This document shows, piece after piece, positions 35,845 through 45,509 of a DNA stretch of 64,000 nucleotides. Numbering within the stretch: position 1 is the first letter of the stretch; the number at the start of each line of letters is the position of its first letter. The stretch covers positions 129,256 through 193,255 of the forward strand of contig JBARZE010000016.1 of the NCBI GenBank assembly GCA_049649525.1, in the 5' to 3' direction. The notes under the pieces are model-generated. The model was not told where the DNA came from. It worked only from the letters and a program-made list of their open reading frames with translations, and ran no database searches. The position numbers and the translations under genes were made by a program. The stretch is from JAAURB01 sp049649525. Lineage in GTDB: Bacteria > Cyanobacteriota > Cyanobacteriia > Cyanobacteriales > Microcoleaceae.

Positions 35845-36579
35845 TTATTGATATTCGGAGTCTAACCAAGCCGGATGAGAGAGTAACGTTTCAATCACTC
35901 GTACACCTCGAAGTTGATTGGATAACGGTAAGTGACCGACAGGCGCACTTAAATCCCAAGTGAATTCTTGAGGATAACGAGTCCAGACACCCTGTTTTCG
36001 CCACCCCATTTTCGGCCATAATTTCTCCCAATTTTTATTGACGCTTAGCCAGAGTTTGCGTTGGGCTGAGTAACCAAATTTGCCTTGAGAATAAACTTGC
36101 CACAGCAAATCAATCGTTTGTAAATCTGTACAAGGAAAGGCTCTGACCTCGGAGAAATAAAGCCATTTGCGGGCCAGAGCCGCTTTTCCTGCAAGTTCAC
36201 ATAACTTTTCTAAAGTCAAGTAATCTGCTTGTTGGAATTTTTGTTGAATCAATAGTTGCTGCAGGTCACTGTAATCTATATTTGCTTCCGACTTTAACGG
36301 CACCACTCCCGCCGGAAAATGAGTTTGTAGGAAGTCTTGAGCGTTGGGGAAGTCAATATGGGTGAGGATTTGATAAACTTTTCCTTGAACCCAGTTTGGT
36401 GAAGAATTTTGAGATTGACGTAAAAAATCAATCAACACCTCTATACCCTGCTCTCCAGATTCTACTAAAGTTTGCATTGATTGCAGTTGAGTAGCAGGAG
36501 AACTCGAAGTCAGTTTCTGACTCAGTTGAGCAAAATCTGGTAATGCGTCCTGTTGGGGGGAAGTGGTCAAGTCAGTCAT
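35845..36579 (-). CDS. gun4: GUN4-like tetrapyrrole-binding protein
   Basis: About 244 residues from ATG 36579 (MTDLTTSPQQ). The upstream ATG at 36600 gives seven further residues and is less likely. The N-terminal 80 residues form a helical domain (LMQ-type helices, QSMQTLVESGEQGIEVLIDF) like that of Synechocystis Gun4. The C-terminal core has DYSDLQQLLIQQKFQQADYL, DLLWQVYSQGKFGYSAQRKL and FTWDLSAPVGHLPLSNQLRG, which are classic GUN4 sequences for binding protoporphyrin IX and Mg-protoporphyrin. Gun4 stimulates Mg-chelatase in chlorophyll synthesis. The length and N-domain suggest the genuine GUN4 rather than one of the many GUN4-domain fusion proteins, but a paralogue cannot be excluded. 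Confidence 0.88.
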   Translation of the reverse strand: MTDLTTSPQQDALPDFAQLSQKLTSSSPATQLQSMQTLVESGEQGIEVLIDFLRQSQNSSPNWVQGKVYQILTHIDFPNAQDFLQTHFPAGVVPLKSEANIDYSDLQQLLIQQKFQQADYLTLEKLCELAGKAALARKWLYFSEVRAFPCTDLQTIDLLWQVYSQGKFGYSAQRKLWLSVNKNWEKLWPKMGWRKQGVWTRYPQEFTWDLSAPVGHLPLSNQLRGVRVIETLLSHPAWLDSEYQ

Positions 36580-38085
36580 AAAGGGTTTTATACTCAACAA
36601 TTAGCGACGTTGAGCCGCAATAGCTATATCTTTAACGTATTTTATTGTACAGGCCTACTGCAATCCCTCATAGCGGTTCTACAAAAGTTGCAAAAGCCAG
36701 ATTACTCAACACCTGTTGCTCAAGTTACATCGACAACAGCTAGATTATGATTAAAAAAAGATTAATTTTGCTATAGCAGTCTGAGTCTAAGTTGTCAAAA
36801 AAGTCGGACGGCAAGAGACTATCTGGAGTTGGCATATTTGTTGGTGTTGGAAAGATTGAAGTATATATAATCTTTTTGAGTTTTTATTTTCTTTTGTTGA
36901 GATCTGATAGAAGATATTAGCGGATTAATTTTCCCTGATGGATCTAAAAAAATATCAGATTAAGTCTGGCATAAGCATAAGATATCATTCATCTATTTTA
37001 TGTAATTGATGTAGAAAAAATAAAGATGTTTTATGAAACTATATATATTTTGGTTTAAGCTGACTTATAATAAACATTTAAACATATTTCTATTTTCTGA
37101 ATAAAAGTCAATAGTAGAGCTTTTATCAGTATTAACAAACATCAGAATTATGCCAATTTGGCTTGACAGATTTGTGAATATTTAGCTAAACTCCAAGGAT
37201 AAAATTAAATGGGGTTGCTAATTTAAATCCTTAAAAATCTATATATAATCTTAAGTTTTTTAGTTCTATTCTCGTAAGTTATATATAGTTAAAAGGGTTG
37301 AAGGAGTAGTAATCAAAATCAATAATAGTTTGTATTTTGCAATACAAATTGTTGATTGATTTAGAAATATGTTAGTCATAACATCTTCTAGAAAATCTGA
37401 ACTGCTAGTCAATCTCTCGACAATTTTATTGAGAGTATAAAGTTCAGGACTAATCAGGGATACTATATCTACTTATCGATTATTTTTATGAAGCACTAGA
37501 TCGATTGGGGTGAAATGGGGTTCAAACCCGTAGTAAAGCTAGAGTTTGTGCCTTATGAATATAAAATTACTTTACAAGTCTCTCACTCAAATGAGGTTAG
37601 AAGAGCAATTTTTTGAAGCAATACAATTTAACTGTTTACAACTTAGGGTTCTCACTTCGCTAGATCAAGTAGAAACAACGACAAGTTCTTGTGAGCGCCT
37701 GCGTACAGCAGTGTGACAAAAAACACTTAACATCATAGAGATTTCGGGTCTGTGCGGGTGGTTTAACTGCCTAACTTTTGGTGAGATTAAAAACTGAAAG
37801 TTAGACCATTACAATTGTTGAACTCATTCTATCCGTCTGATATTTTCATTATTTGTAAGTACAGTTTTATTCTCTATGATTGTGTTTCAGAATACAGCGA
37901 GAGATCATGAATACCCGGATCAGTTGTCAGTTGTCGCTACTCATTGATGATTCAAGGTTTAACGGTCTAATTAAACAAAAACAAGAATGACTAATTATCT
38001 TAATCTTTAGTAATACTCATAATTAGTCTATTCCTGTGAGAATCAATCGATCTTGTTAGTTATTTTATTCAGAATTGAAACAGAG
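36580..38085. other. Long AT-rich non-coding stretch before the polysaccharide locus
   Basis: About 1.5 kb without a convincing gene. A TTGACA (about 37164) is followed 18 bp on by TAAACT, a weak promoter. A perfect 8-bp hairpin TTTGTATT-TTGC-AATACAAA lies at 37329-37348. TTATATATA-type runs are repeated around 37068, 37245 and 37280. The first polysaccharide gene begins at 38086, so this stretch is likely its long control region, or holds decayed or unrecognised sequence or a small RNA. Confidence 0.5.
37329..37348. repeat. Perfect hairpin in the upstream region of the polysaccharide locus
   Basis: TTTGTATT (37329-37336), loop TTGC, AATACAAA (37341-37348). No T-tract follows, so it is not an obvious terminator. 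Confidence 0.5.
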
Positions 38086-39207
38086 ATGAAAATTGCATTA
38101 GTCCATGATTACCTCACCCAAAGAGGCGGGGCAGAACGGGTTTTTGAGCTGCTATGTCGTTACTTTCCACAAGCGGATGTTTACACTTCGCTGTACGAAC
38201 CTGAAACAACGGTTGATTTAGGAAATCGTGCCGTTTATACAACAGCATTACAAAAAATTCCCGGCGCTTCGAGTAACTTTCGGATGTTAGCCCCGTTTTA
38301 TTATCGAGCATTTCGAGAACTAGATTTACAAGATTACGACCTAATTCTTAGCAGCAGCACCAGCTTTGCAAAAGCCGTCCGTAAGCATCCCGAAGCTAAA
38401 CATATTTGCTTTTGTCATAACATTACCCGGTTTCTTTGGGATACTCAAAATTATCTGGAAAAGTATCCGAAGTATCGCGCCTTTTATCCCGTCCTAGAAC
38501 AAGTATTTAAAGCGATGCGGACAGCAGATAAAAAGTATGCTCAAGAACCCGATCTTTATATCGCGAATTCGACTGAAGTGGCTCGGCGAATTTGGGATAA
38601 ATATGATCAACAAGCCACTGTGGTGAATTATCCGGTGGATATGAATCAGTTCCAGTTTTCGACTCACAAAGACGACTTCTGCTTAGTGGCTTCTCGATTC
38701 CTGGGATACAAACGAATTGATATCACAATTAAAGCTTTTAATGCTTTGGGATGGCCATTAAAAATTATTGGAGATGGCCCAGAAGCCGAGAAATTGAAGT
38801 CTTCCGCTGCCGATAATATTGAATTTTTAGGGTATGTTGACGATTATCAACGCGCCAAATTAATGGCAAAAGCTAGATTTGTTGTGGTTTCGGCTTTAGA
38901 AGATTATGGTCTTGTCCCGGTTGAAGCCAACGCTAGCGGTACCCCAGTTATCGCTTATGGTGCAGGTGGTGTGTTGGATACTCAGGTTTCGGGAAAAACG
39001 GGATTGTTTTTTAAACAACAAACTACCGAGTCTTTGCAAGCAGCATTATTGGAAGCTGCAACCATTCAGTGGAATTGTGTCAAGATTCGAGAACACGCGG
39101 TTAAGAACTTCTCAGTTGAGGTATTTTTCCACAAAGTGATTCCCTTATTGCAGCAAGTTATGGGTGAAGAGATCCCCGTAGCGCCAACTCAAAAAATTGT
39201 TGCTTAG
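38086..39207 (+). CDS. GT4-family glycosyltransferase
   Basis: 373 residues from ATG 38086 (MKIALVHDYLTQRGGAERV); an in-frame start at 38053 would add 11 unlikely residues. It has the two-Rossmann GT-B fold of GT4 retaining enzymes: donor-site motifs FCLVASRFLGYKRIDITIKA and ALEDYGLVPVEANASGTPVI (the EX7E-type motif). No membrane segment. First gene of the plus-strand polysaccharide locus; it ends 7 bp before the Wzc-like gene. It is similar to mannosyl/glucosyltransferases in exopolysaccharide clusters, but the sugar is not predictable. Confidence 0.92.
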   Translation: MKIALVHDYLTQRGGAERVFELLCRYFPQADVYTSLYEPETTVDLGNRAVYTTALQKIPGASSNFRMLAPFYYRAFRELDLQDYDLILSSSTSFAKAVRKHPEAKHICFCHNITRFLWDTQNYLEKYPKYRAFYPVLEQVFKAMRTADKKYAQEPDLYIANSTEVARRIWDKYDQQATVVNYPVDMNQFQFSTHKDDFCLVASRFLGYKRIDITIKAFNALGWPLKIIGDGPEAEKLKSSAADNIEFLGYVDDYQRAKLMAKARFVVVSALEDYGLVPVEANASGTPVIAYGAGGVLDTQVSGKTGLFFKQQTTESLQAALLEAATIQWNCVKIREHAVKNFSVEVFFHKVIPLLQQVMGEEIPVAPTQKIVA

Positions 39208-39214
39208 TGAAATA

Positions 39215-41440
39215 ATGATGACATCGGATTTCTCCCACTCTGAACCAGATTCAGACTTAGGATACGGTAAACTGTTTGCTATTTTGTGGCGACGGCGACT
39301 GTGGTGGCTGACTATTTTTATAGCGGCGGCTGCCAGTTCAGTATTAATTACATTGAAAACCGAACCCACTTATGAAAGTCAAATGCAGTTGCTGGTTGAA
39401 CCCAACTATCCTGCCCGACAGCCTACTAGTTTAGATGGAGAACCCCAAACCCAAACGTCTGAAGAAGATTATGCCACACAATTAGCGTTGATGCGAAGTT
39501 CTCAATTTACCGAAAAAGCAGCGGCGCTATTACGTCAGGCTTATCCTTTAATTGAGGCAACAGAAATTGAAGGGAATTTAAGCCTGAGTCAACTCGAAGT
39601 AGGAGATACCCAAACTCGGATTTTTAAGGCAGTTTATGTCGATATTGATCCCCTGAAAACTCAAGATGTCTTGCAAGCTTTGCAAAAAGTTTATCAGGAT
39701 TATAACCTGCAACAGGACAAACAACGCTTACAACAGGGTTTAGGATTTATTAACCAAGGGTTGCCCAATGCCCAAGATAAATTACTCGAAGCGGAAGGAT
39801 CTTTAAAACAGTTTCGAGAAAATCAAAACTTAATTGATCCTTTGCAGCAAGCGGAGTTAGTCTCTGAACAACTCAATACGACTAAAAAAGAACGTTTCAC
39901 CCTAGACACCCAAATTCAAACCGTCCAAGCCCGTTACAATGCCCTAGAGAAACAATTATCTCTTTCTCCCAGCGAGGCTTTGGTTGCTGCCCGTCTCAGT
40001 GAGTCATCCCGCTATCAAGAATTACTCAATCAACTACAAACCACAGAATTGGCGATCGCCCAGCAACGCACGATTTTTACCGATGCCGATCCGGAAGTTC
40101 GCTTACTCCTCGAACAACGCCAAAGTGAATTGGCATTATTGCAACAAGAAATTACACGGGTTTTGGGAGCAATGCCAGCACAATTCCAGGTAAGTCCTGA
40201 AGAACTCCTCAAACAAGGACAACTCAGTGAAATTGATTTGAGTTTAGCCCGTCAGTTAGCCGAAACCCAAACCGAACTGTTAACCCTGCAAAGTCAAAAA
40301 CAAGGTTTAGCAGAGACAGAAGCCACCCTAGAGGCACAATTACGGGAATTTCCGAGTTTGATCGCCCAATACAACCAATTGCAGCCAGAGGTTGAAATTC
40401 AACGGCAAACCATTGCACAACTGCTGCAAAAACGCCAAGATCTCAGCCTGGAAATTGTCCGGGGTGGGTTTAACTGGCAAATTGTCGAACCGCCTTTGCT
40501 GGGGGAACAAATTGCCCCGAGTTTAAAGAAAAATCTAGCGCTGGGAATGGTGGTGGGGATGTTCTTGGGCGGTATGGCAGCATTTGCTGGGGAAGCAATT
40601 GATCAGAAAGTTCATAGCGTGGAGGATTTGCAACAGTCTAATAAACAGCCAATATTAGGCAATTTGCCCCTATTTCCTCAATCCCAAACTCGTTCTTTTC
40701 GCTTAAATTCTAAATCTAACCCAGATGCGATGTTGCAAGCTTTGTCATGGTTACCGTTGCGGGAGTCACTAGATTTAACCCATAAAAACATCCATCTGGC
40801 GGCTACAGCATCACGACTCAAATCTGTGTTAATCACCTCAGCTTTAGCAAAAGAAGGGAAATCATTATTATCTCTGGGGTTAGCTTTGAGTGGGGCGCGA
40901 CTGCATCAACGAGTGTTGTTAATTGATGCAAATTTGCGTCATCCCAGCCTACATCAGATTTTGCATCTACCCAATCAGTCGGGACTGTCAACTGTGTTAT
41001 CCGGAGATACAACTTCTCCCTTAATTCATTCTCTCTCGATTTTAGGGTCAGATTTAGATGTATTAACTGCGGGTTACCAACTCGATGACCCCGTGAGGTT
41101 ATTAAGTTCGCAACGTTGGCGAGAATTAATCACCCGATTTGAACAACAGTATGACTGGATTTTAGTCGATACTGCCCCCATTTTAGGCACGGTGGATGTG
41201 TTGCAAACTGCATCGGCTTGTCAAGGGGTTGTGGTTGCTGCCCGCCTCGAACAGATTACCCAAAGTGAACTCTCTCAAGCTTTAGCCATGTTGAGTCGGT
41301 TAAATGTATTGGGAGTTGTTGCCAACGGAGGCGATGGTAAACCCACCCGCGTCATTAAAGATCGAGATTTTCAACGTAACGGTTTACCCCCCGGTCGAAA
41401 AAAGCAATTATTGGAGGTTCGCCATTATGGCAGAAATTGA
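39215..41440 (+). CDS. Wzc-like polysaccharide co-polymerase / tyrosine-kinase-like ATPase
   Basis: About 741 residues. The first membrane helix (LWWLTIFIAAAASSVLITL) follows a short cytoplasmic start. A long periplasmic coiled coil (about 140-420) with Gln/Leu-rich heptads comes next, then a second helix near 445 (ALGMVVGMFLGGMAAFAGEA). The cytoplasmic kinase part has VLITSALAKEGKSLLSLGLA (P-loop, Lys549), Walker A' VLLIDANLRHPSLH and Walker B DWILVDTAPI. This is a one-piece Wzz plus BY-kinase architecture. The usual C-terminal Tyr cluster is absent: the tail is LLEVRHYGRN with a single Tyr. It should control chain length and assembly of the polymer. Confidence 0.9.
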   Translation: MMTSDFSHSEPDSDLGYGKLFAILWRRRLWWLTIFIAAAASSVLITLKTEPTYESQMQLLVEPNYPARQPTSLDGEPQTQTSEEDYATQLALMRSSQFTEKAAALLRQAYPLIEATEIEGNLSLSQLEVGDTQTRIFKAVYVDIDPLKTQDVLQALQKVYQDYNLQQDKQRLQQGLGFINQGLPNAQDKLLEAEGSLKQFRENQNLIDPLQQAELVSEQLNTTKKERFTLDTQIQTVQARYNALEKQLSLSPSEALVAARLSESSRYQELLNQLQTTELAIAQQRTIFTDADPEVRLLLEQRQSELALLQQEITRVLGAMPAQFQVSPEELLKQGQLSEIDLSLARQLAETQTELLTLQSQKQGLAETEATLEAQLREFPSLIAQYNQLQPEVEIQRQTIAQLLQKRQDLSLEIVRGGFNWQIVEPPLLGEQIAPSLKKNLALGMVVGMFLGGMAAFAGEAIDQKVHSVEDLQQSNKQPILGNLPLFPQSQTRSFRLNSKSNPDAMLQALSWLPLRESLDLTHKNIHLAATASRLKSVLITSALAKEGKSLLSLGLALSGARLHQRVLLIDANLRHPSLHQILHLPNQSGLSTVLSGDTTSPLIHSLSILGSDLDVLTAGYQLDDPVRLLSSQRWRELITRFEQQYDWILVDTAPILGTVDVLQTASACQGVVVAARLEQITQSELSQALAMLSRLNVLGVVANGGDGKPTRVIKDRDFQRNGLPPGRKKQLLEVRHYGRN

Positions 41441-41560
41441 GATCAATTGTGAGTTATTAATCGATTATGGGTTCAGTTAAGCCATTTCAAGTTCGGGGTA
41501 AAAACTTCAATCAAATTATGTTCATAACCGCCACATTATCACTGATTACAGGAGTATTGC

Positions 41561-42514
41561 ATGATGTTCGTTTTTAAACCGAGACTGACAACGGTTGACT
41601 CACTCAGCTTAAAATTCCCTACTGTTATTCAAGATTCAAATAAACCACTCTCTCCCCCATCCGGTTATCAGATTCAGTGTCGGCAGCGGAAATTATGGGT
41701 GAGTCCTGTGACGGGGCGCAGAAAGTTGACAGCTTCAACTGAAGTGGGGACAGCTTGGCTGAAATGGTGGCTGCACTATCCTCCATTACAAGCCATTTGT
41801 CTAGATTCCAAACTGGGAGAAAAAGCATTAAAACAATGGGCAGATTGGAGTCGGAGTGCGGGTAAACCTAGTTTTTTACGATTACCCAATATGTCTCGAA
41901 TTCCCCAAAAAAGAAAGCCTAAGCAGTGGCGCTGTAAACGTATTTTAGATTGGGTGGTTGCCGCCATTTTATTAACGTTTCTCTCACCGCTAATGTTGGT
42001 GTTGACAATATTAATTTCAATTGATTCTCCAGGGCCGATTTTCTTTAAACAATGGCGAGTGGGTTATCGCGGTCAACTCTTCCAAATTATTAAGTTCCGC
42101 AGCATGAAAATCAATGCAGAACTTTTGCATCATCAAGTGATGGGAAATCAACCGGGTTTACATAAACATGAAGCTGACCCTCGGGTGACCGCTTTAGGGC
42201 GTTGGCTACGGAAATATAGCCTCGATGAATTGCCGCAGTTAATCAATGTATTGCGGGGAGAAATGAGCTTAGTCGGGCCGCGTCCTTGGGCATTATACGA
42301 TGCATTACGCATGAGTAACCACACTCAAAAACGACTCAATGCTTTGCCTGGAATTACAGGATCGTGGCAAGTCGAAGATCGTTCTAATTTATTGGATTTA
42401 GAAATAGTAAATCAGGGAGATTTGCAATACCTACAAAATTGGTCATTGCAACAGGATTTTACCATTCTATGGCGAACTGTTCCTAAAGTTCTCTCCGGTT
42501 CCGGTGCTTATTAA
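41561..42514 (+). CDS. Initiating sugar transferase (polyprenyl-phosphate hexose-1-phosphate type; HepC-like)
   Basis: 317 residues. About 120 residues of unrelated N-terminal sequence precede a single membrane helix/hairpin (WVVAAILLTFLSPLMLVLTI) and the bacterial sugar-transferase domain: DSPGPIFFKQWRVGYRGQLF, KFRSMKINAE, LRKYSLDELPQLINVLRGEM and SLVGPRPW. It links a sugar phosphate to the lipid carrier, starting repeat-unit synthesis. It lies directly before a HepA-like ABC gene, the order I recall for hepC-hepA in heterocyst-forming cyanobacteria. Which hexose is used is unknown. Alternative start 41564. Confidence 0.9.
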   Translation: MMFVFKPRLTTVDSLSLKFPTVIQDSNKPLSPPSGYQIQCRQRKLWVSPVTGRRKLTASTEVGTAWLKWWLHYPPLQAICLDSKLGEKALKQWADWSRSAGKPSFLRLPNMSRIPQKRKPKQWRCKRILDWVVAAILLTFLSPLMLVLTILISIDSPGPIFFKQWRVGYRGQLFQIIKFRSMKINAELLHHQVMGNQPGLHKHEADPRVTALGRWLRKYSLDELPQLINVLRGEMSLVGPRPWALYDALRMSNHTQKRLNALPGITGSWQVEDRSNLLDLEIVNQGDLQYLQNWSLQQDFTILWRTVPKVLSGSGAY

Positions 42515-42540
42515 GTTGTCCTTCACCACGAGTTACATCT

Positions 42541-44394
42541 ATGTTGATTAAAACACCCCGATTTATCCGTAGATTAGTTAAAACTACACAATTTTGGCAG
42601 GATAATGCCCTAGTGTTGCGAGAGTTTAAACACTTTAAAAAAGTAGCCATTCTCGCTTTAATCTTTACCTTGTTAGCGGCTGCCTTTGAAGGATTTGGAG
42701 TGGGATTTTTACTGACATTTTTGCAAAGCTTAACTGAACCCAATGCTGAACCGATTAAAACAGGAATAGAATGGTTTGATGTTTTTGTTTTAGCCAGTAA
42801 CGCCTCAGCCGCCAGACGACTATATCAAATCTCCGGATTAATTTTACTCACGACTTTAATACGGGTGATATTTATTTATCTCGGTCGAGTCTATACCGGA
42901 ATTTCTCAGAGCCACTTAGCTTATCAGCTGCGAATTCGGTTATTTGAACAACTCCAAAGTCTAAGTTTGAGCTATTTTAGTCAAGTAAAATCCGGTGAAT
43001 TAATTAATACTTTAACCGCTGAGATTACTCAAATCATGCAAGCTTTTGAAGTGGTCTCATTTTTACTAATTCGATTTTCAACGCTCACGGTTTATCTCAT
43101 TGCTATGGTATTGCTTTCCTGGCAATTGACTCTGCTTTCTGTCTTACTTTTTAGCTTATTATCGGTTGGGATTGCAAGCTTACTTAAAAAGGTTCGAGAA
43201 ATCAGTTTTGTCCGCACAAAAGCCAGAGGAATCTATACTTCTGCTGCCTTAGAATTTATTAGTGGAATTCGCACCGTACAAGCATTTGCGGCTCAAGAGT
43301 TTGAACGTCAGCGATTCTATGATAGTAGCGATCAAATATTACAAGCTGAGATCAGTTATTCTAAACGAAGTGCTTTAGTTGAACCCCTCACAGAAAGTGT
43401 AGCAACGACTATTCTAATTGGGATGTTAGTGATTGCTTTTGCTACTCTTATTCCGACAGGACAACTACAAATTGCTTCGTTATTAACATTCTTATTTATC
43501 TTATTTCGCCTCATGCCAATTGTTCGGCAATTGAATGGAGCTAGAGCTAGATTAAGTAACTTCCAAGGTTCAATGAGTAATATTAATGAATTGCTGCGAA
43601 CAGACAATAAACCCTATTTATTAACAGGTACAAGGCTGTTTCCTGGCTTAAATAACACAATTGAATTTAAATCTGTTAATTTCGGCTATGATTCGGAAAA
43701 GCTGGTTTTGCAGGATATTAATCTGATAATAGAACAAGGAAAAACTACAGCATTCGTGGGAGGATCTGGAGCCGGAAAATCCACACTCGTTGATCTCATT
43801 CCTCGGTTTTATGATCCTATAAACGGACAGATTTTAATTAATGGGATTAAGCTGAATAATTTTGATATTAATTCTCTCCGTCGCAAGATTGCAATCGTCA
43901 GTCAAGACACATTTATTTTCAATACTTCTGTACAAAATAATATTGCTTATGCTATGATGGAAACAGTTAGTAAATCCGAGATTGCTGAAGCAGCTCGACA
44001 AGCAAATGCGCTCGAATTTATCCAGGATTTACCACAAGGATTTGACACACAATTAGGGGATCGAGGTGTTCGATTATCTGGGGGACAACGACAGCGAATT
44101 GCCATCGCTCGCGCCTTATTAAGAGACCCAGAAATACTCATTCTTGATGAAGCAACCAGTGCTTTAGACTCCGTCTCTGAACAACTGATTCAAGAGTCTT
44201 TAGAAAAGCTTTCTGTCGGTCGAACTGTGATTGCGATCGCTCACCGTTTATCTACTATTGTTCGAGCCGATAAAGTGGTGGTATTAGAGCAAGGAAAAAT
44301 TGTCGAAGAAGGAACTTATCAAGAGTTGCTAGATCGACAAGGTAAGCTGTGGAAATATCATCAAATGCAACATGATTTAACTCAGGCTAGCTAA
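42541..44394 (+). CDS. HepA-like ABC transporter (fused permease-ATPase)
   Basis: 617 residues. Residues 40-330 form a six-helix exporter domain (AILALIFTLLAAAFEGFGVG at the first helix). The ATPase domain follows with GGSGAGKST (from Gly407), the Q-loop VSQDTF, signature LSGGQRQRI (from about 513) and Walker B ILILDEATSALD. It resembles HepA, needed for the polysaccharide envelope of heterocysts, in its N-terminal FWQDNALVLREFKHF-type start. Here it probably exports lipid-linked sugar units or the polymer. It forms a unit with the upstream sugar-transferase gene (26-bp gap). Confidence 0.9.
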   Translation: MLIKTPRFIRRLVKTTQFWQDNALVLREFKHFKKVAILALIFTLLAAAFEGFGVGFLLTFLQSLTEPNAEPIKTGIEWFDVFVLASNASAARRLYQISGLILLTTLIRVIFIYLGRVYTGISQSHLAYQLRIRLFEQLQSLSLSYFSQVKSGELINTLTAEITQIMQAFEVVSFLLIRFSTLTVYLIAMVLLSWQLTLLSVLLFSLLSVGIASLLKKVREISFVRTKARGIYTSAALEFISGIRTVQAFAAQEFERQRFYDSSDQILQAEISYSKRSALVEPLTESVATTILIGMLVIAFATLIPTGQLQIASLLTFLFILFRLMPIVRQLNGARARLSNFQGSMSNINELLRTDNKPYLLTGTRLFPGLNNTIEFKSVNFGYDSEKLVLQDINLIIEQGKTTAFVGGSGAGKSTLVDLIPRFYDPINGQILINGIKLNNFDINSLRRKIAIVSQDTFIFNTSVQNNIAYAMMETVSKSEIAEAARQANALEFIQDLPQGFDTQLGDRGVRLSGGQRQRIAIARALLRDPEILILDEATSALDSVSEQLIQESLEKLSVGRTVIAIAHRLSTIVRADKVVVLEQGKIVEEGTYQELLDRQGKLWKYHQMQHDLTQAS

Positions 44395-44537
44395 TTTATT
44401 AGATGTCAGTATGAATTGGATTGCATCAGTGATAAACTTTTGTAATTTTAGGTTTTATTCCCTAAAAAAAATTTATAGAATAAAGAATGCACAAGCATAC
44501 ATTCTCTATAAATTCAATTCAAATTGTCATTGTAAAA

Positions 44538-45467
44538 ATGCAACAGCCACTGGTCTCAGTTATTATCCCAACCTACAACCGTATTGCCATGCTACAAGAG
44601 GCTACTGAGAGTGTTTTAGCTCAAGATTTTAAAGGGAAAATAGAAATCATTGTAATAGATGATAATTCTTCAGATGAAACCTGTGAAGTTGTCTCACAAA
44701 AATATCCAGAAGTTAAACTCATCTGTTTAAATCAAAATCAAGGAGCAGGAGCAGCAAGAAATCAGGGTTTGCAAATGGCTCAAGGTCAATATCTGGCTTT
44801 TTTAGATTCTGATGATCTCTGGGAAAAAAGCTATCTTAGAGAACAAATTTCTGCCTTAGAAGGTAAAAGTAAATTCTTTAGTATTAGTGACATTTTAACT
44901 TCGGAGACTGCCAAAAACAAGAAATCTATTCATCAAATGAAACCCAATCTCAGAAGATACACCTCACCACTTCATCATCTGATGGTAGGAAATTTTATTC
45001 ATATTGCTTCCTGTGTTGTCTTTCCTCATCAAGTTTTACAAGATGTTGGCTTATTTGATGAAAACATTAGGTATGGTCAAGATGCAGATTTTTATGTGAG
45101 ATGTTTAATTGCGGATTATAAACCTATCTTTATCAATCGTCCTTTGGCAATTCAACGTAAACATAATCAGAGCCAGTTAACAGATATAAAAAACCAAAAT
45201 AAAAGAATAACAAATCGACTCTATCTAATCGAAAAAAATTATTCCTTAATTCAAAAAAAAGATGAATTGAACGTTTCTAAAAATAAACTTTATGCAGATG
45301 TTTACAAAAAGTATGCTCGAATGTGTCTCAATCAAAATAATACTTTGCAATGGTTACAATTTTCAAAAAAAATTGCCCACTATAGCTCTTGGTATTATGC
45401 TTTATCTAATATGATAAATGACTTAAAAAGTTTTGTAATTGGAAAGCTAAAATTCAGAGGAATATAA
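44538..45467 (+). CDS. GT2-family glycosyltransferase (first of a duplicated pair)
   Basis: 309 residues starting at ATG 44538 (MQQPLVSVIIPTYNR); a start at 44487 would add 17 unlikely residues. It has the GT-A fold: nucleotide-binding VVSVIIPTYNR-type start, IEIIVIDDNSSDET, GAGAARNQGL and the DxD motif region FLDSDDLWEK. The C-terminal 110 residues are helical and Lys/Asn-rich. It is clearly related to the following gene (both contain PTYNRI, DDNSSDET and LDSDDLWE), so they arose by duplication. The codon composition is more AT-rich than upstream neighbours. Acceptor and sugar unknown. Confidence 0.9.
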   Translation: MQQPLVSVIIPTYNRIAMLQEATESVLAQDFKGKIEIIVIDDNSSDETCEVVSQKYPEVKLICLNQNQGAGAARNQGLQMAQGQYLAFLDSDDLWEKSYLREQISALEGKSKFFSISDILTSETAKNKKSIHQMKPNLRRYTSPLHHLMVGNFIHIASCVVFPHQVLQDVGLFDENIRYGQDADFYVRCLIADYKPIFINRPLAIQRKHNQSQLTDIKNQNKRITNRLYLIEKNYSLIQKKDELNVSKNKLYADVYKKYARMCLNQNNTLQWLQFSKKIAHYSSWYYALSNMINDLKSFVIGKLKFRGI

Positions 45468-45509
45468 TTCTCTTCTTAGATATTATCAAACACTATTACA
45501 TTAATCACT

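Noticed and set aside
37515..37531. Sequence ATGGG GTTCAAA CCCGT looks like a tRNA T arm
   Set aside because: No matching acceptor stem, D arm or anticodon arm lies upstream, so it is not a tRNA; a fragment or attachment site is not supported either.
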